Shown: positions 21,072 to 30,961 of the stretch, piece after piece | Position numbering within the stretch: the first letter of the stretch is position 1 | Layout of the letters: the number at the start of each line of letters is the position of its first letter | Notes under the pieces: model-generated | The model's database searches: none | What the model was told of the DNA's origin: nothing | What the model saw: only the letters and a program-made list of their open reading frames with translations | Program-made: the position numbers and the translations under genes | Assembly (NCBI RefSeq): GCF_004353825.1 | Contig: NZ_SMNA01000005.1 | Span: 124,001-188,000, forward strand | Reading direction: 5' to 3' | DNA: 64,000 nt | From: Occultella glacieicola | Lineage (GTDB): Bacteria; Actinomycetota; Actinomycetes; Actinomycetales; Beutenbergiaceae

Positions 21072-21687
21072 AGTCACCGAGGGCACGCCCGCGGCGCCAC
21101 GGCGCCAGGCCCGCGGTCAGCAGCGGATCCAGGAGATCCTGCACGCCGCCGCCGCGGTCTTCGGCGAACAGGGCTACGACGCGACCACCACCAACGCGAT
21201 CGCGAAGCGCGCCGGCATCTCACCGGGCTCGCTGTACCAGTTCTTCAAGGACAAGGACGACATCGCCCGGTCGCTGGCCGCCCACTACGCCGCCCAGCTC
21301 ACCGCCCTGCGCGCCGGCGTGTTCACGGTGGAGACCGTCGACGGTGCCGACCTCGAAGATCTCGTCGATGCCGTGCTCGGACCGCTCGTGGCCTTCAACC
21401 TGGCCCACCCCGGCTTCAAGGCACTCTTCGCCAGGACGGACATGCCCGCGGGCCTGCGCGACGCCGTCGCCCCGATCCAGGCGACGATCCATCAACGGGT
21501 GGCCGACCTCATCGCCCTCCTCGTCCCGGACCGTCCACCCGAGGGCGTCGCCCGCACGGCGACGGTCGCCATCCAGCTGGTGCGCGCCATGACCCCGCTG
21601 ATCACCGAGGCAGAGGGACCGGAACGCGACGCCCTGACCGCGGAGCTGCGCGAGGCCCTCGTCGGCTACCTGCGTCGGCAGGTCTGA
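21055..21687 (+). CDS. TetR-family repressor, probable regulator of the MMPL exporter
   Basis: The 210-residue protein has a TetR helix-turn-helix at about residues 18-65 (VFGEQGYDATTTNAIAKRAG, then SPGSLYQFFKDKDDIARS). It is transcribed away from the MMPL gene, and the paired operators at 20956 and 20982 lie between. The start is ambiguous: ATG 21055 (or TTG 21052) fits the frame, while the best ribosome site (AAGGAGGG) precedes an out-of-frame ATG at 21027. Ligand unknown. Confidence 0.93.
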   Translation: MAGDGRVTEGTPAAPRRQARGQQRIQEILHAAAAVFGEQGYDATTTNAIAKRAGISPGSLYQFFKDKDDIARSLAAHYAAQLTALRAGVFTVETVDGADLEDLVDAVLGPLVAFNLAHPGFKALFARTDMPAGLRDAVAPIQATIHQRVADLIALLVPDRPPEGVARTATVAIQLVRAMTPLITEAEGPERDALTAELREALVGYLRRQV

Positions 21688-21715
21688 GGCCCGGAGCAGC
21701 TGGGTCGAACCGCAA

Positions 21716-22648
21716 CTATTCGGCCTCGCGGACCGACTCCACGAGCCGGGCACCGTGCGCCGGGCCGCTCACCACGAGCACCTCGTCGGCCACGTCCGCG
21801 CGCTCGAGGGCGGCGGCGATCGCGAGCGCCTGGGCGTGGTCCGGGGCGAGCGCCGCCACCGTGGGACCCGACCCGGAGACGAGGCCACGCAGGGCGCTGG
21901 TCCCGTCGAGCGCCTCGAACACCGGGCGCAACCGTGGCTGCAGCTGGATCACCGCCGGCTGCAGATCGTTGCGCAGGTGCCCGGCCAGGCGCCCCGGGTC
22001 ACCCGCGACGAGGGCCTGCATGAGGGCGTCCGAGACCCGGGGCGCGAACCTGGCGTCCGAGTTCAACTGGTCCCAGGCGCGGAGCACCTCCCGGGTGCTC
22101 AGTCCGTCCTCGATGATCGCCAGCACCCAGTGGAACCGCCCCCGCGCCAGCGCCGGGGTGAGCGCGTCGCCGCGTCCGAGCCCGACGGCGGTCTGTCCGG
22201 TGAGCGCGAACGGCACGTCCGGGCCGATCTCGGCGGCGAGATGGCCGAGCTCCTCCCGGGCCAGACCGGTGCCCCAGAGGAGGTCGCAGGCGAGCAGTGC
22301 GGCCGCGGCGTCCGCAGAGCCGCCGCCCATCCCACCGGCGGTCGGAACGCCCTTCGTGATCTGCAGGTGCACCCCGGCGTCGACCCCGGTGGCCTCGGCG
22401 AGCAGGGTCGCCGCGCGGTGGGCGAGGTTGCGCCCGTCGGTCGGGACCCGGTCCGCATGCCGGCCGGTGACGCTGACCCGGATAGCCTCGTCCGGGACCG
22501 CGAAGACGTCCTCGTAGAGGGTGACCGCCTGGAACACGGTGGCCAGCGGGTGGTGCCCGTCCTCCCCCTTCGGGCCGACGGCCAGGGACAGGTTGATCTT
22601 GCCGGGGGCGCGCACGTGCACAGCGCCGGCGGGGCGAGGTTCAGTCAT
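21716..22648 (-). CDS. ispE: 4-diphosphocytidyl-2-C-methyl-D-erythritol kinase
   Basis: IspE phosphorylates CDP-methylerythritol in the non-mevalonate isoprenoid pathway. From ATG 22648 the 310-residue protein shows the GHMP-kinase features: [20 protein letters not shown], the ATP loop [19 protein letters not shown] and the C-terminal [11 protein letters not shown]. The start overlaps the end of rsmA by eight bases, as in the conserved rsmA-ispE operon. Confidence 0.96.
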   Translation of the reverse strand: MTEPRPAGAVHVRAPGKINLSLAVGPKGEDGHHPLATVFQAVTLYEDVFAVPDEAIRVSVTGRHADRVPTDGRNLAHRAATLLAEATGVDAGVHLQITKGVPTAGGMGGGSADAAAALLACDLLWGTGLAREELGHLAAEIGPDVPFALTGQTAVGLGRGDALTPALARGRFHWVLAIIEDGLSTREVLRAWDQLNSDARFAPRVSDALMQALVAGDPGRLAGHLRNDLQPAVIQLQPRLRPVFEALDGTSALRGLVSGSGPTVAALAPDHAQALAIAAALERADVADEVLVVSGPAHGARLVESVREAE

Positions 22649-23534
22649 CGCCGGACGTCCTGGCCTCGGGTCGGTGCGCGGCGATCGCGGCGAACTCGGT
22701 GATGTCCAGACGCTCCCCGCGCAGGCCGGGGTCCACCCCTGCGGCCCGGATCGCGTCCTCGGCGGCGGCCGCGGATCCGGCCCAGGACGCCAGCGCGGAG
22801 CGTAGCGTCTTGCGGCGCTGGGAGAACGCCGCGTCGATGCAGGCGAACACGGCCGTGCGCTCGGCCGTGGTGGCCGGTGGCTCCCGCCGGACCAGGCGCA
22901 CCAGGGCGGAGTCCACGTTCGGCACCGGCCAGAAGATGCTGCGCCCGATGGACCCGGCCCGGCTGGCATCGGCGTACCAGGCCGCCTTCGCCGAGGGCAC
23001 CCCGTAGGTGCGCGAGCCCGGCCCGGCGGCGAGCCGGTCGGCGACCTCGGCCTGCACCATCACGAGCACCTCCCGCAGCGTCGGCTGGTGCTCGAGGAAC
23101 GTCAGCAGGACCGGCACGGCGACGTTGTACGGCAGGTTCGCGACCATCGCCGTCGGTGGGCTGGGCAGGTCCCGGACGGTCATCGCGTCGGCGCCGATCA
23201 CGGTTAGTCGGTCCGCGGCGTCCGGTGCGTGTTCGGCGACGGTCCGGGGCAGCCGGGCCGCGAGCAAGGGGTCGATCTCCACGGCCGTGACCCGCGCGCC
23301 GGTCTCCAGCAGTCCGAGGGTCAGGGACCCGAGGCCGGGGCCGACCTCGACGATCTCGTCGGCGGCGGTGACATCCGCGGCGCGCACGATCCGCCGCACG
23401 GTGCCGCCGTCGATCACGAAGTTCTGACCGAGGGTCTTCGTCGGGCGCAGCCCGAGTTCGGCGGCGAGAGCGCGCACGTCCGAGGCCGTCAGCAGCCGCA
23501 CACCGGAATCGGCAGGGGCCGCTGGCTCAGTCAC
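22641..23534 (-). CDS. rsmA: 16S rRNA dimethyladenosine methyltransferase RsmA (KsgA)
   Basis: RsmA dimethylates two adjacent adenines near the 3' end of 16S rRNA. It has 297 residues: the N-terminal [16 protein letters not shown] block, SAM-binding [13 protein letters not shown], the catalytic [11 protein letters not shown] motif and a C-terminal helical domain ([12 protein letters not shown]). GTG 23534 is the start. It is translationally linked to ispE downstream and lies 90 bases after rpf. Confidence 0.97.
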   Translation of the reverse strand: MTEPAAPADSGVRLLTASDVRALAAELGLRPTKTLGQNFVIDGGTVRRIVRAADVTAADEIVEVGPGLGSLTLGLLETGARVTAVEIDPLLAARLPRTVAEHAPDAADRLTVIGADAMTVRDLPSPPTAMVANLPYNVAVPVLLTFLEHQPTLREVLVMVQAEVADRLAAGPGSRTYGVPSAKAAWYADASRAGSIGRSIFWPVPNVDSALVRLVRREPPATTAERTAVFACIDAAFSQRRKTLRSALASWAGSAAAAEDAIRAAGVDPGLRGERLDITEFAAIAAHRPEARTSGDD

Positions 23535-23572
23535 GACTGAGAGCCTAGGGGAAAGTCCGCGGAACGCGACGC

Positions 23573-23602
23573 GGGCCGCCCCTGCGTGTGCAGGGACGGC
23601 CC
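23573..23602 (-). terminator. Hairpin after rpf
   Basis: GGGCCG-c-CCCTG pairs with CAGGG-a-CGGCCC around a 6-base loop, just beyond the rpf stop at 23625. It would separate rpf from rsmA on the reverse strand. No U-tract is visible, as usual in high-GC genomes. Confidence 0.6.
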
Positions 23603-23624
23603 GGGACGGGTTCGTGCGCGGTGG

Positions 23625-25106
23625 TCAGCGCAGGCCGAGCGCCCGCGAGCAGGCGGGCCACTGGCCCCAACCGGAGCGCGCCTGGAGGATCTGCGCGCGC
23701 TCGGTCTGCTCGGCCGGCGAGGCCTGCGAGGGCAGCCCGGAGCCGCCGACCGACTGCCAGGTGCCGACCGAGAACTGGTACAGGCCGTGATAGAGCCCGT
23801 TCGAGCTGACGATGGTCGGGTCGCCACCGGACTCGCACTGAGCCAACGCGGCCCAGACGTCGCCGCCCACGGTGCTCGCGGGCGGGTCCGGCTCGGTGGA
23901 GCCGCCGCCGGAGGAACCGCCGGAACCGCCACCGGTGGCCGGCTCGGGAGCGCGCACGACCGGGCGCTCCGCGGTGCCGACCTCGGTGATCTCGGCGACC
24001 GCGTCGGTCACCTCGCTGCGCAGCAGCTTCGTGGAGACGACCTCGCCGTCGACGATCTGGTTGACGAACGTCGAGACGGTCGCACCGTCGACGCCCTCCT
24101 GGACTACGCGGGACTCACCCTCGTACAGGTCGTCGGTCCCGCGCTCGACGCTCTCGAAGGCGATCGGCTCGCTGGTGACGGTGGTCTCGTAGGACCGGCG
24201 CGTGATCGTGACGACGGGGGTCCCATCCTCGCGTGCGGTGATGGCGACGGTGTCCTGCAGGGACAGCGTGATCCCGGCCTGCTCGAGAGCCGCGTCCAAC
24301 GTCGCCTCGCCCTCGATCTCCACGGTGGTGCTGGTGCCGTCGACCTCGAACACGACCGGTCCATCAGTGACCAGCGGGAGCTCGAGCTCGGCGCGGCCGT
24401 CCATGGAACGTGAGGCGCTGATCTGGATGTCCCGGCCGGCGCCGGCGACGTCCGCGACAGCCTGCCCGGCCGTGGCGGCCGTGGTCCACAGCTGCGTGGT
24501 CTCGCCGTTCACCTCGAAGGTGATCTGCTGGGCGAACCGGATCACGACGTCCGAGCCGTCCACGAGTGCCTCGTCGAGGGCGGGGACGATCAGGTCGTGC
24601 TCGCCGGTGGAGATACCCTCCTGCTCCAGCAGTCCCTCGATGTCACCCGAGTAGGTGGTGACCGTGCGGACCTCGCCGTTCACGTCGACGTCCACGGTCT
24701 TGTGCGCCGAGGCGAACACGACGCCGCCGGTCCCCAGGACCAGCGCCAGCGCGGCGGCGACGCCGATCAGCGCGCGGCGGTGGCCCCGGTGGGGCTTGTC
24801 GCGCTTGGCGCGTGCCGCGGCGGCCGGGGTGTCGGAGCCGGCTTCGGCCGCCTCTGCGGGGGCGTCGAACGCCGCGGTGGTGCCGGCGTCCGGCTGCGCG
24901 CTCGTCGCGTAGCCGGCGACCACGTCGTCGAACGAGGCACCCTGCGCCGCGGTGTCGTCGGAGGAGTCCGCGACCTGCTCGGCCGACGACGCCTCGTCGA
25001 CGGATGCTCCGCCGTCGGGCCCGACGGCGGAGGTCGCCTCGAGTTCGGCGGTCCCGTCGGTCGGATCGGGGGTGGGTTCGGGGTGCTTCTTGGAGAACAG
25101 GCTCAC
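23625..25106 (-). CDS. Resuscitation-promoting factor (RpfB-like)
   Basis: Rpf proteins are lysozyme-like muralytic enzymes that wake dormant actinobacteria. From GTG 25106 (AGGAC upstream) the product has 493 residues: a long acidic cytoplasmic or leader region, a membrane helix at about residues 112-133 (IGVAAALALVLGTGGVVF), three DUF348 repeats (VTTYSGDIEGLLEQEGI), a G5 domain and a Gly/Ser linker. The C-terminal Rpf domain (VWAALAQCESGGDPTIVSSN) carries the catalytic Glu in CESGGD. This is the domain order of RpfB. The neighbours rsmA and tatD match the M. tuberculosis rpfB locus. Confidence 0.95.
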   Translation of the reverse strand: MSLFSKKHPEPTPDPTDGTAELEATSAVGPDGGASVDEASSAEQVADSSDDTAAQGASFDDVVAGYATSAQPDAGTTAAFDAPAEAAEAGSDTPAAAARAKRDKPHRGHRRALIGVAAALALVLGTGGVVFASAHKTVDVDVNGEVRTVTTYSGDIEGLLEQEGISTGEHDLIVPALDEALVDGSDVVIRFAQQITFEVNGETTQLWTTAATAGQAVADVAGAGRDIQISASRSMDGRAELELPLVTDGPVVFEVDGTSTTVEIEGEATLDAALEQAGITLSLQDTVAITAREDGTPVVTITRRSYETTVTSEPIAFESVERGTDDLYEGESRVVQEGVDGATVSTFVNQIVDGEVVSTKLLRSEVTDAVAEITEVGTAERPVVRAPEPATGGGSGGSSGGGSTEPDPPASTVGGDVWAALAQCESGGDPTIVSSNGLYHGLYQFSVGTWQSVGGSGLPSQASPAEQTERAQILQARSGWGQWPACSRALGLR

Positions 25107-25339
25107 AGATGTCCTACGGTCACGCGGGCCCGGGTGGGGGAGGGAGGACCCGCTCATGGTGCGTTCACGACGACGTGCGGAGCACCGGGCCGGGGTGTTG
25201 GAGGGACACTCCGGAGGCGGCGATCAGCCCTCGGTCACGCGTGGTCGACCCGAAGGGCCGCCCCGACTGTAACGCAATCGTTATTGAACCCGCCAGCGTG
25301 GCGACTTGTGAGCCCACTCACGTGAGTGCTAGCGGGCGA
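25107..25339. other. Intergenic region between the two muralytic genes
   Basis: It contains a possible -10 for rpf on the reverse strand (TACAGT, complement of 25266-25271) and the palindrome at 25315. No gene is seen. A c-di-AMP riboswitch, known upstream of some actinobacterial rpf genes, was looked for but not recognised. Confidence 0.4.
25315..25328 (-). terminator. Palindrome after the G5/transglycosylase gene
   Basis: CACTCACGTGAGTG is a perfect 14-bp palindrome 12 bases beyond the stop of the leftward gene ending at 25340. It may be a weak terminator or a protein site. Confidence 0.35.
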
Positions 25340-26377
25340 TCAGTACCAGCCGACCGACTGCGAGTGGCTCCAGGCGCCGCACGGGGTTCCGTACCGGCCG
25401 GAGATGTAGTTCAGGCCCCAGGTGATCTGGGTGGCCGGGTTCGTGCGCCAGTCGGAGCCGGCACTGGCCATCTTGGATCCGGGCAGCGACTGCGGGATGC
25501 CGTAGGCGCCGGACGACGGGTTCTGCGCGTGCGGGTTCCAGTTGCTCTCCCGCTGCCACAGCCGGTCGAGGCAGGACCACTGGCTGGAGTCCCAGCCGCG
25601 GGCCGCGACCATCTGCTGGGCGATCCCGCGCGGGTCCGCCCCGGAGTAGGCGCCGAGCGGCGGGGTGGATGAGCCCGAGGAACCCGACGATCCGGAGGAG
25701 CCGCTGCCGGTGCCGACCAGCACGACCTCGTCCACCGGCTCGGCGACGAGGATGGTGGCGGTCACGGTGCGCGAGACCTCGACGTTGTTCTCGTAGGTCG
25801 CGGTGAAGGCGGTGATCTGCGAGCCCTCGACGCCCTCGGTCTGCACGCGGGTGGTCCCCTCGGGCAGGGCGGAGGTCTCGGTCTCGACGGTCTCGAAGGG
25901 CAGCACCTCGGACTCGGTGCCGTGCTGCAGGCCCACCCGGGCGATCGTCACCGTGTCGCCGTCGACGGCCTGCTGGTTCATCTCGGAGCTGACCTGGTCG
26001 TCCACGCCGACCACGATCCCGTTGTCGATCAGGGCGTCCGCGAGGGTGAGCGCGTTCGAGGTGATCTCAAGGTCGTCTCCGTCCACATTGACGGTGAAGG
26101 TGACCTCGTTCTCGGCCTCGAGCGCGGTCCGCGGCAGTTCGCCGCGGGAGACCTGGGCCCAGACGTTGCCGCGACCGGTCACCTCGGGCGCCCGCCCGAC
26201 GTCGCCGGTGACGGATCCGCCGTCGATACCGTCCGCTTGCGTGGTGGCGAACGCGAGACTGCCGGCCAGGACGACGACCAGGCCACCGACGCCGATCACG
26301 CGGCGGAGGGGGCGGGGAATCTCGGTTGTTGCGGGCGAGTCGGCGCGGTGGCGCGACCCGGTCTTCTCAACTGCCAC
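25340..26377 (-). CDS. Secreted G5-domain protein with transglycosylase-like C-terminus
   Basis: The 345-residue protein starts at GTG 26377 with AAGGA eight bases upstream. It has an N-terminal signal anchor (RRVIGVGGLVVVLAGSLAF), a DUF348-like segment (LTLADALIDNGIVVGVDDQV), a G5 domain and a (GSS)n linker. The C-terminal lytic-transglycosylase-like domain (SCLDRLWQRESNWNPHAQN, then GAYGIPQSLPGSKMA) has Glu in RESNWN as the likely catalytic acid. It resembles the upstream half of RpfB joined to a different muralytic domain. Together with the adjacent Rpf it probably remodels peptidoglycan outside the cell. Confidence 0.9.
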   Translation of the reverse strand: MAVEKTGSRHRADSPATTEIPRPLRRVIGVGGLVVVLAGSLAFATTQADGIDGGSVTGDVGRAPEVTGRGNVWAQVSRGELPRTALEAENEVTFTVNVDGDDLEITSNALTLADALIDNGIVVGVDDQVSSEMNQQAVDGDTVTIARVGLQHGTESEVLPFETVETETSALPEGTTRVQTEGVEGSQITAFTATYENNVEVSRTVTATILVAEPVDEVVLVGTGSGSSGSSGSSGSSTPPLGAYSGADPRGIAQQMVAARGWDSSQWSCLDRLWQRESNWNPHAQNPSSGAYGIPQSLPGSKMASAGSDWRTNPATQITWGLNYISGRYGTPCGAWSHSQSVGWY

Positions 26378-26840
26378 GGGGAATCCTTGTCTGACTGCAC
26401 TCGGCCTAGGAGGGGTTGGCCGAGCCTCGACCGTAACCGATCCGTGACCTCGATGGCCACACCAGGGTCCGGAGGGTGTGGACGTTCACACCTCCTCCAC
26501 AGGAGGACCGCCACCGCCTGCCCCGCCCCGGGCATGACCCGTGTGGGCGCGGCTCGCGACTCGGCGCGACGCCCCTCGCGCGAGGCCCCCTACGCCCGGG
26601 AACGGCGGAAATCCGCCATTGTCAGAGGGTATCTGACGGTTGTTCTATGGCGCAGATGGCACGGGGTCCGGTGGAGGACGAGGTGGCGGCGACCGTTCCG
26701 CGCTACCTCGCGCGCCGGCACCCGTCCGATCCACGGCCTGGGCGCCGTCCCACCGACTCGGCGGCGGGCGGGGCGGATGAGACCGTCTCCCTCCACCTCG
26801 TGCACTCCGGGCCGAACTCGGGCCGCTGAGCTCGAACTCG
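26378..26840. other. Non-coding stretch with several dyads
   Basis: No gene is supported. It holds a leader hairpin 23 bases before the G5 gene (CTCGGCC/GGCCGAG, 26400-26424), a bulged hairpin GGAGGGTGTG...CACACCTCC (26471-26495), the palindrome GGCGGAAATCCGCC (26604-26617) and a dyad GTCAGA-N5-TCTGAC (26621-26637). A possible -10 (TACGGT) for the G5 gene lies on the reverse strand near 26430. The last two dyads may be remnants of the promoter of the decayed HNH gene to the right. Confidence 0.5.
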
Positions 26841-27394
26841 TACGCGCCGTCGATGCGCGTCCGGCGGGTGGTCGCCGAACGGGATCGCACGTGTCGGTTC
26901 CCGGCTGCTCGGTGCCCGCTCGTCGGTGCCAGCTGGATCACATCGTGCCTTTCGACGACGCGCGACCCGCGTGGGTGCAGACGACCGAAGCGAACCTGCA
27001 CCTGCTCTGTCAGTTCCACCACAATCTCAAGACCTGGGGTGGATGGCGGGTTCGTCGCGACCCACGCACCGGCGCCACGCACTGGACCTCACCGCGTGGG
27101 CGTCGGTATGTGCGCGATCCTGAGCCGTTCGACCATCCCGGAGAGGTCGAACGCCTGCGCGCGCACGCCCGCGACATCCTCGCCGGGATGGACCCGGAAG
27201 CGGCCGCACGCGCGCAGAAGCCATCGACACTCGTCCCGGGCGTGCTGAGCCGGGAACTCGATGAATGGGCGAGCATCCGAGCCGTCATCCCGCTGTTGCC
27301 GCGCGCATGCGTGGAGCCGCCGGACACCGGCGGTGTGCTGCCCGAGATCCAGGAGCGGTGCCGCGACCCGTTTCCGGCAGAGCCGACGTTCTGA
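26841..27394 (+). pseudogene. Relic of a DUF222/HNH endonuclease-like gene
   Basis: Only the C-terminal HNH part survives. The frame around 26853 reads YAPSMRVRRVVAERDRTCRF; after a one-base deletion near 26904 a second frame continues PGCSVPARRCQLDHIVPFDD, with NLHLLCQFHHNLKTWGGW completing the HNH motif, and ends at 27394. The DUF222 N-terminal domain, usually 200 or more residues, is absent. This family occurs in many copies in actinobacteria and is prone to decay. Confidence 0.8.
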
Positions 27395-27488
27395 GCCGCG
27401 AGGAGCCGAGGTTCGGAGCCCTGAGAAGCCGAGGTCCTGAGCCGCACATCCGCCCGCCGTCACCGGTGCGAGGGTGCGACCACCTCAC

Positions 27489-28394
27489 TCACCAGGGTCC
27501 GTAGAGCTCCTCCGAGGTGGAGGTGATCGCCGCGCAGAGTTCGGCCAGTTCGACCTCGCGCACCTGCGCGAGCGCACGCACCGTCAGCGGCAGCAGATAC
27601 GGGGCGTTCGGTCGACCCCGCCACGGGTGCGCCGTCAGGTACGGGGCGTCGGTCTCCACCAGCAGCAACTCCTGCGGGACCAGCCGAGCCGCCTCGCGGA
27701 GCCCGTGCGCGTTACCGAACGTGAGCGTGCCGGCGAACGAGAGGTAGTAGCCCCGGTCGGCGCAGTACCGGGCCATCTCGGCGTCACCGGAGAAGCAGTG
27801 GAACACGGTGCGCTCGGGTGCACCGTCGGCCTCCAGTACCTCGAGCACCTCGGCGTGCGCCTCCCGGTCATGGATCTGCATCGGCAGGTCCAACTCCTTG
27901 GCCAGGGCGATGTGCGCCCGGAACGCCTCCCGTTGGGCGGCCCGACCCCGTGGACCGGCCCGGAAGTGGTCGAGCCCGGTCTCACCGACCGTCCGGACCC
28001 GTGGATCGGCCGCGAGCCGGGCGATCTCGGCGATCGCGTCGTCGAGCCCGACGTCGTGGCGGGCCAGCGGGGCCGGTTCCAACCCGTCCGGCGCCACCTC
28101 GTGGATCCCCGCGTGCAGCACCGCCTCGTTCGGGTGGATCGCCACCCCGGCGACGACCCGCGCGTGCTCGCGGGCCATCTCGACGCTGACCCGCGCCGCG
28201 TCGAGGTCGCAGCCGATCTGGACGATCGCCTCCACGCCCACCTCGGCCGCCCGCTCGAGGTGACCGGCCACGCCCGGGTCACCGACGCCGTCGGCCAGCA
28301 CACCGGCGATCGACTCGAGGTGGGTGTGGTTGTCGATCACTCCGCACGGCAGCGGCTCCGGAGCGTCCGGCCAGTCCCGGCGTCGCTTGCTCAT
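27489..28394 (-). CDS. tatD: TatD-family metal-dependent DNase
   Basis: This 301-residue TIM-barrel hydrolase has the metal-binding motif DNHTHLES near residue 21, GEIGLD-like VGETGLDHF, the QIHDREAHAEVLEVL block, VFHCFSGDAEMARYC and the C-terminal LLVETDAPYL. TatD proteins are 3'-5' exonucleases or deoxyribonucleases. Its place next to metG and near rpf and rsmA is the conserved actinobacterial order. Confidence 0.95.
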   Translation of the reverse strand: MSKRRRDWPDAPEPLPCGVIDNHTHLESIAGVLADGVGDPGVAGHLERAAEVGVEAIVQIGCDLDAARVSVEMAREHARVVAGVAIHPNEAVLHAGIHEVAPDGLEPAPLARHDVGLDDAIAEIARLAADPRVRTVGETGLDHFRAGPRGRAAQREAFRAHIALAKELDLPMQIHDREAHAEVLEVLEADGAPERTVFHCFSGDAEMARYCADRGYYLSFAGTLTFGNAHGLREAARLVPQELLLVETDAPYLTAHPWRGRPNAPYLLPLTVRALAQVREVELAELCAAITSTSEELYGPW

Positions 28395-28428
28395 CCGGGC
28401 CGGCCCGCGAGGTTGCCGAGGACCACGA

Positions 28429-30225
28429 CTACGCCCGGCTCCGCAGCCGGTCCAGTTCCTCCTCGACGATGCCGTCGTCCAACTTCGTGAACACCGGCGT
28501 CGGCGGCCCGACCGGCGTGCCGGGCACGACCGGGCTGCGCTCCCACGCGGCGAGCGTCTCGCCGAGCCGGTAGTCGCCGGTGATGATCGGGTAGTGCCGG
28601 CTCGGGTCGTCGAGATCGGTCACCTCGTCGATGCGTGGCTGGGGGGCGACGGCGGAGGTTCCGCCGAACGCGGCGTGCACGGCCTGGGCGGAGTGCGGCA
28701 GGTAGGGGGCGAGCATCGTGTTCAGGTCGCCGATCGCCTGCGCCGCCGTGTGCAGCACGGTGCCCTGCCGCTCGCGGTCCTCCTTGAGTTTCCACGGCGC
28801 CGTCTCGGACAGGTACCGGTTCGCCTCGCCGACCAGCCGCATCGCCTCGTTGACGCCGGCGCGCTGGCGCTGCCCGGCGATCGCGGTTCCCACCGTGTCG
28901 AAGCCGCCGGCGGTCTGCGCCAGCAGGTCCCGGTCCAGGTCGGTCTGCGCACCGGCGGCCGGGATCTCGCCGAAGTTCTTGTGGATGAGGTTCGCGGTGC
29001 GGTTCACCAGATTGCCCCAGCCGGCCACGAGTTCATCGTTCGTGCGGCGCTTGAACTCGGCCCAGGTGAAGTCGCTGTCCGCGGACTCCGGCCCGGCGAC
29101 CGCGATGAAGTACCGCAGCGCGTCGGGCTGGTACCGGGCCAGCATGTCCCGGACGTAGATGACCACCCCGCGCGAGGAGGAGAACTGCTTGCCCTCCATC
29201 GTGAGGTACTCGCTGGAGACCACCTCGGTCGGCAGTTGCAGGATCCCGAACTCCCCGGGCGCCCCGCCGGAGTCCCCGAGCCCGTCGTAGGCGAGCAGTT
29301 CCGCGGGCCAGATCTGGGAGTGGAACGTGATGTTGTCCTTGCCCATGAAGTAGTACTGCATGGCCGCGGGATCACCCCACCACTGCTGCCACTCGTCCCC
29401 GGTGCCGAACCGGCGGGCCCACTCCACGCTCGCGGACAGGTAGCCGATCACGGCGTCGAACCAGACGTAGAGCCGCTTCGCCGGGTTCTCCTCCCAGCCG
29501 GGCAGCGGCACCGGGATCCCCCAGTCGATGTCCCGGGTCATGGCCCGCGGGCGCACGTCCTCGAGCAGGTTCTGCGAGAACTTGAGCACGTTCGGACGCC
29601 AGCCGGTGCGGGTCTCGAGCCACTTCCCGAGCGCCGTGGACAGCGCGGGCAGGTCCAGGAAGAAGTGCTCGGTCTCGATGAACTTCGGCACCTCGCCGTT
29701 GATCCGGCTGTGCGGGTTGATCAGCTCGATGGCGTCGAGCTGGTTACCACAGTTGTCGCACTGGTCGCCGCGGGCGCCGTCATAGCCGCAGATCGGGCAG
29801 GTGCCCTCGATGTAGCGGTCCGGCAGGGTCCGGCCGGTCGACGGCGAGATCGCACCCTTGGTGGTCTGCTCGATCATGTAGCCGTTCCGGTGCACCGTAC
29901 GGAACATCTCCTGGACCACGGCGTAGTGGTTGCGGGTGGTGGTCCGGGTGAACAGGTCGTACGTGAGTCCGAGCTGGGTGAGGTCCTCGACGATGACCCG
30001 GTTGTACCGGTCGGCGAGTTCCTGGGGGCTGACCCCCTCCTGCTCGGCCTGGACCAGGATCGGGGTGCCGTGCTCGTCGGTGCCGGAGACCATGAGCACC
30101 TCGTGACCCGCCATCCGCATGTGCCGGGAGAACACGTCGGAGGGAACGCCGAAGCCGGCGACATGGCCGATGTGCCGTGGGCCGTTGGCGTAGGGCCAGG
30201 CCACGGCGGAGAGGATGCGGGTCAT
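28429..30225 (-). CDS. metG: Methionyl-tRNA synthetase
   Basis: The 598-residue protein starts at ATG 30225 ([15 protein letters not shown]). It has the HIGH box ([15 protein letters not shown]), a zinc knuckle with four cysteines ([18 protein letters not shown]) and a KMSKS equivalent KQFSSSRG. The C-terminal helical anticodon-binding domain follows. The form is the class with one zinc knuckle set, without a C-terminal tRNA-binding domain. The longer upstream open frame is an artefact. tatD lies 34 bases downstream. Confidence 0.97.
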   Translation of the reverse strand: MTRILSAVAWPYANGPRHIGHVAGFGVPSDVFSRHMRMAGHEVLMVSGTDEHGTPILVQAEQEGVSPQELADRYNRVIVEDLTQLGLTYDLFTRTTTRNHYAVVQEMFRTVHRNGYMIEQTTKGAISPSTGRTLPDRYIEGTCPICGYDGARGDQCDNCGNQLDAIELINPHSRINGEVPKFIETEHFFLDLPALSTALGKWLETRTGWRPNVLKFSQNLLEDVRPRAMTRDIDWGIPVPLPGWEENPAKRLYVWFDAVIGYLSASVEWARRFGTGDEWQQWWGDPAAMQYYFMGKDNITFHSQIWPAELLAYDGLGDSGGAPGEFGILQLPTEVVSSEYLTMEGKQFSSSRGVVIYVRDMLARYQPDALRYFIAVAGPESADSDFTWAEFKRRTNDELVAGWGNLVNRTANLIHKNFGEIPAAGAQTDLDRDLLAQTAGGFDTVGTAIAGQRQRAGVNEAMRLVGEANRYLSETAPWKLKEDRERQGTVLHTAAQAIGDLNTMLAPYLPHSAQAVHAAFGGTSAVAPQPRIDEVTDLDDPSRHYPIITGDYRLGETLAAWERSPVVPGTPVGPPTPVFTKLDDGIVEEELDRLRSRA

Positions 30226-30269
30226 GCGTCCGATCTTAGGGGCGTGGACCCAGCCGAATACCGCCCCGC

Positions 30270-30926
30270 TCAGCTCGCGATCTTCAGCCGGTACCCGATG
30301 CCGCGCACGGACGCGACCTCGAGGCCGTCCGCCGCCAGCAGCCGCCGGCGCAACCGCTTCACCGTGGAGACCACCACGTCGGAGTCCCCCAGGTACCCGG
30401 TGCGCCACACGTTCGCGGTCAGTTCGGCGAAGGACCAGACCCGGTCGGTCTCGGAGGCCAGTGCGGCCAGCAGGTCGAACTCCCGGATCGACAGGTGCAC
30501 ACGGCGGCCTCGGAAGGTGACCTCCCGGGTGGCCAGGTTCACCTGGAGCGGTCCGCGGGTGAACGTCCGGGCGGGTCGACCGACGGTGTCCGGCTGCCCG
30601 ACGGCTTCGGGCCGCTCGGCCACGTCGCGCCGGCTCGGCGGACCGCCGGCTGCCCAGTCGCCGACGGCGTGGCTGCCGGCGGCCTGACCGGCGTTCGTCC
30701 GGCTGGTCCTCGCTCGCACCAGGTCGCCCAGACCTTCGGCCGCGCCCGCCCCCGCGTCGGTGTCGTCCCGGTCGTGGGCGAGCAACTCGCGGGCCGCGTG
30801 CGTATCGGCCGCGGCCACCACCACAGCGTGCGGGCCGACCAACCGGGCAACCTCGCTGCACACCTCCAGCGGCACGCCGATGCACAGCACGTAGTTGCGT
30901 TCGGCTTCTAGATCCCCAATAGACAC
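30270..30926 (-). CDS. OmpR/PhoB-type winged-helix regulator with degenerate N-terminus
   Basis: The 218-residue protein starts at GTG 30926 (GGGGGAGG about 13 bases upstream). Residues about 140-216 form a Trans_reg_C winged helix: [36 protein letters not shown], then [10 protein letters not shown] at the end. The N-terminal 50 residues ([20 protein letters not shown]) do not show the Asp/Lys pattern of a phosphoreceiver, and a low-complexity linker joins the two. It is divergent from the secreted subtilase, and the 11-bp-periodic array at 31056 lies between. OmpR-type proteins bind direct repeats of this spacing, so it may regulate itself and the protease. Confidence 0.85.
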   Translation of the reverse strand: MSIGDLEAERNYVLCIGVPLEVCSEVARLVGPHAVVVAAADTHAARELLAHDRDDTDAGAGAAEGLGDLVRARTSRTNAGQAAGSHAVGDWAAGGPPSRRDVAERPEAVGQPDTVGRPARTFTRGPLQVNLATREVTFRGRRVHLSIREFDLLAALASETDRVWSFAELTANVWRTGYLGDSDVVVSTVKRLRRRLLAADGLEVASVRGIGYRLKIAS

Positions 30927-30961
30927 CTGACTGCTACCTCCCCCGAGTGCGGTCTGCCGTG

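Noticed and set aside
25107-25339. c-di-AMP (ydaO-type) riboswitch upstream of rpf
   Set aside because: This riboswitch class is known near actinobacterial rpf genes, but I could not find its conserved paired elements here or at 26378-26640. A covariance-model search would settle it.
26647-26829. 60-codon forward frame beginning MAQMARGPVEDE as the N-terminus of the HNH gene
   Set aside because: It is in a different frame from the HNH segment, shows no DUF222 similarity that I recognise and ends before the HNH part.
27395-27488. Short repeated GAGCCG-GAGG phrases after the HNH relic
   Set aside because: The copies are short and irregular, explained by local composition and decay; no hairpin or motif could be defined.
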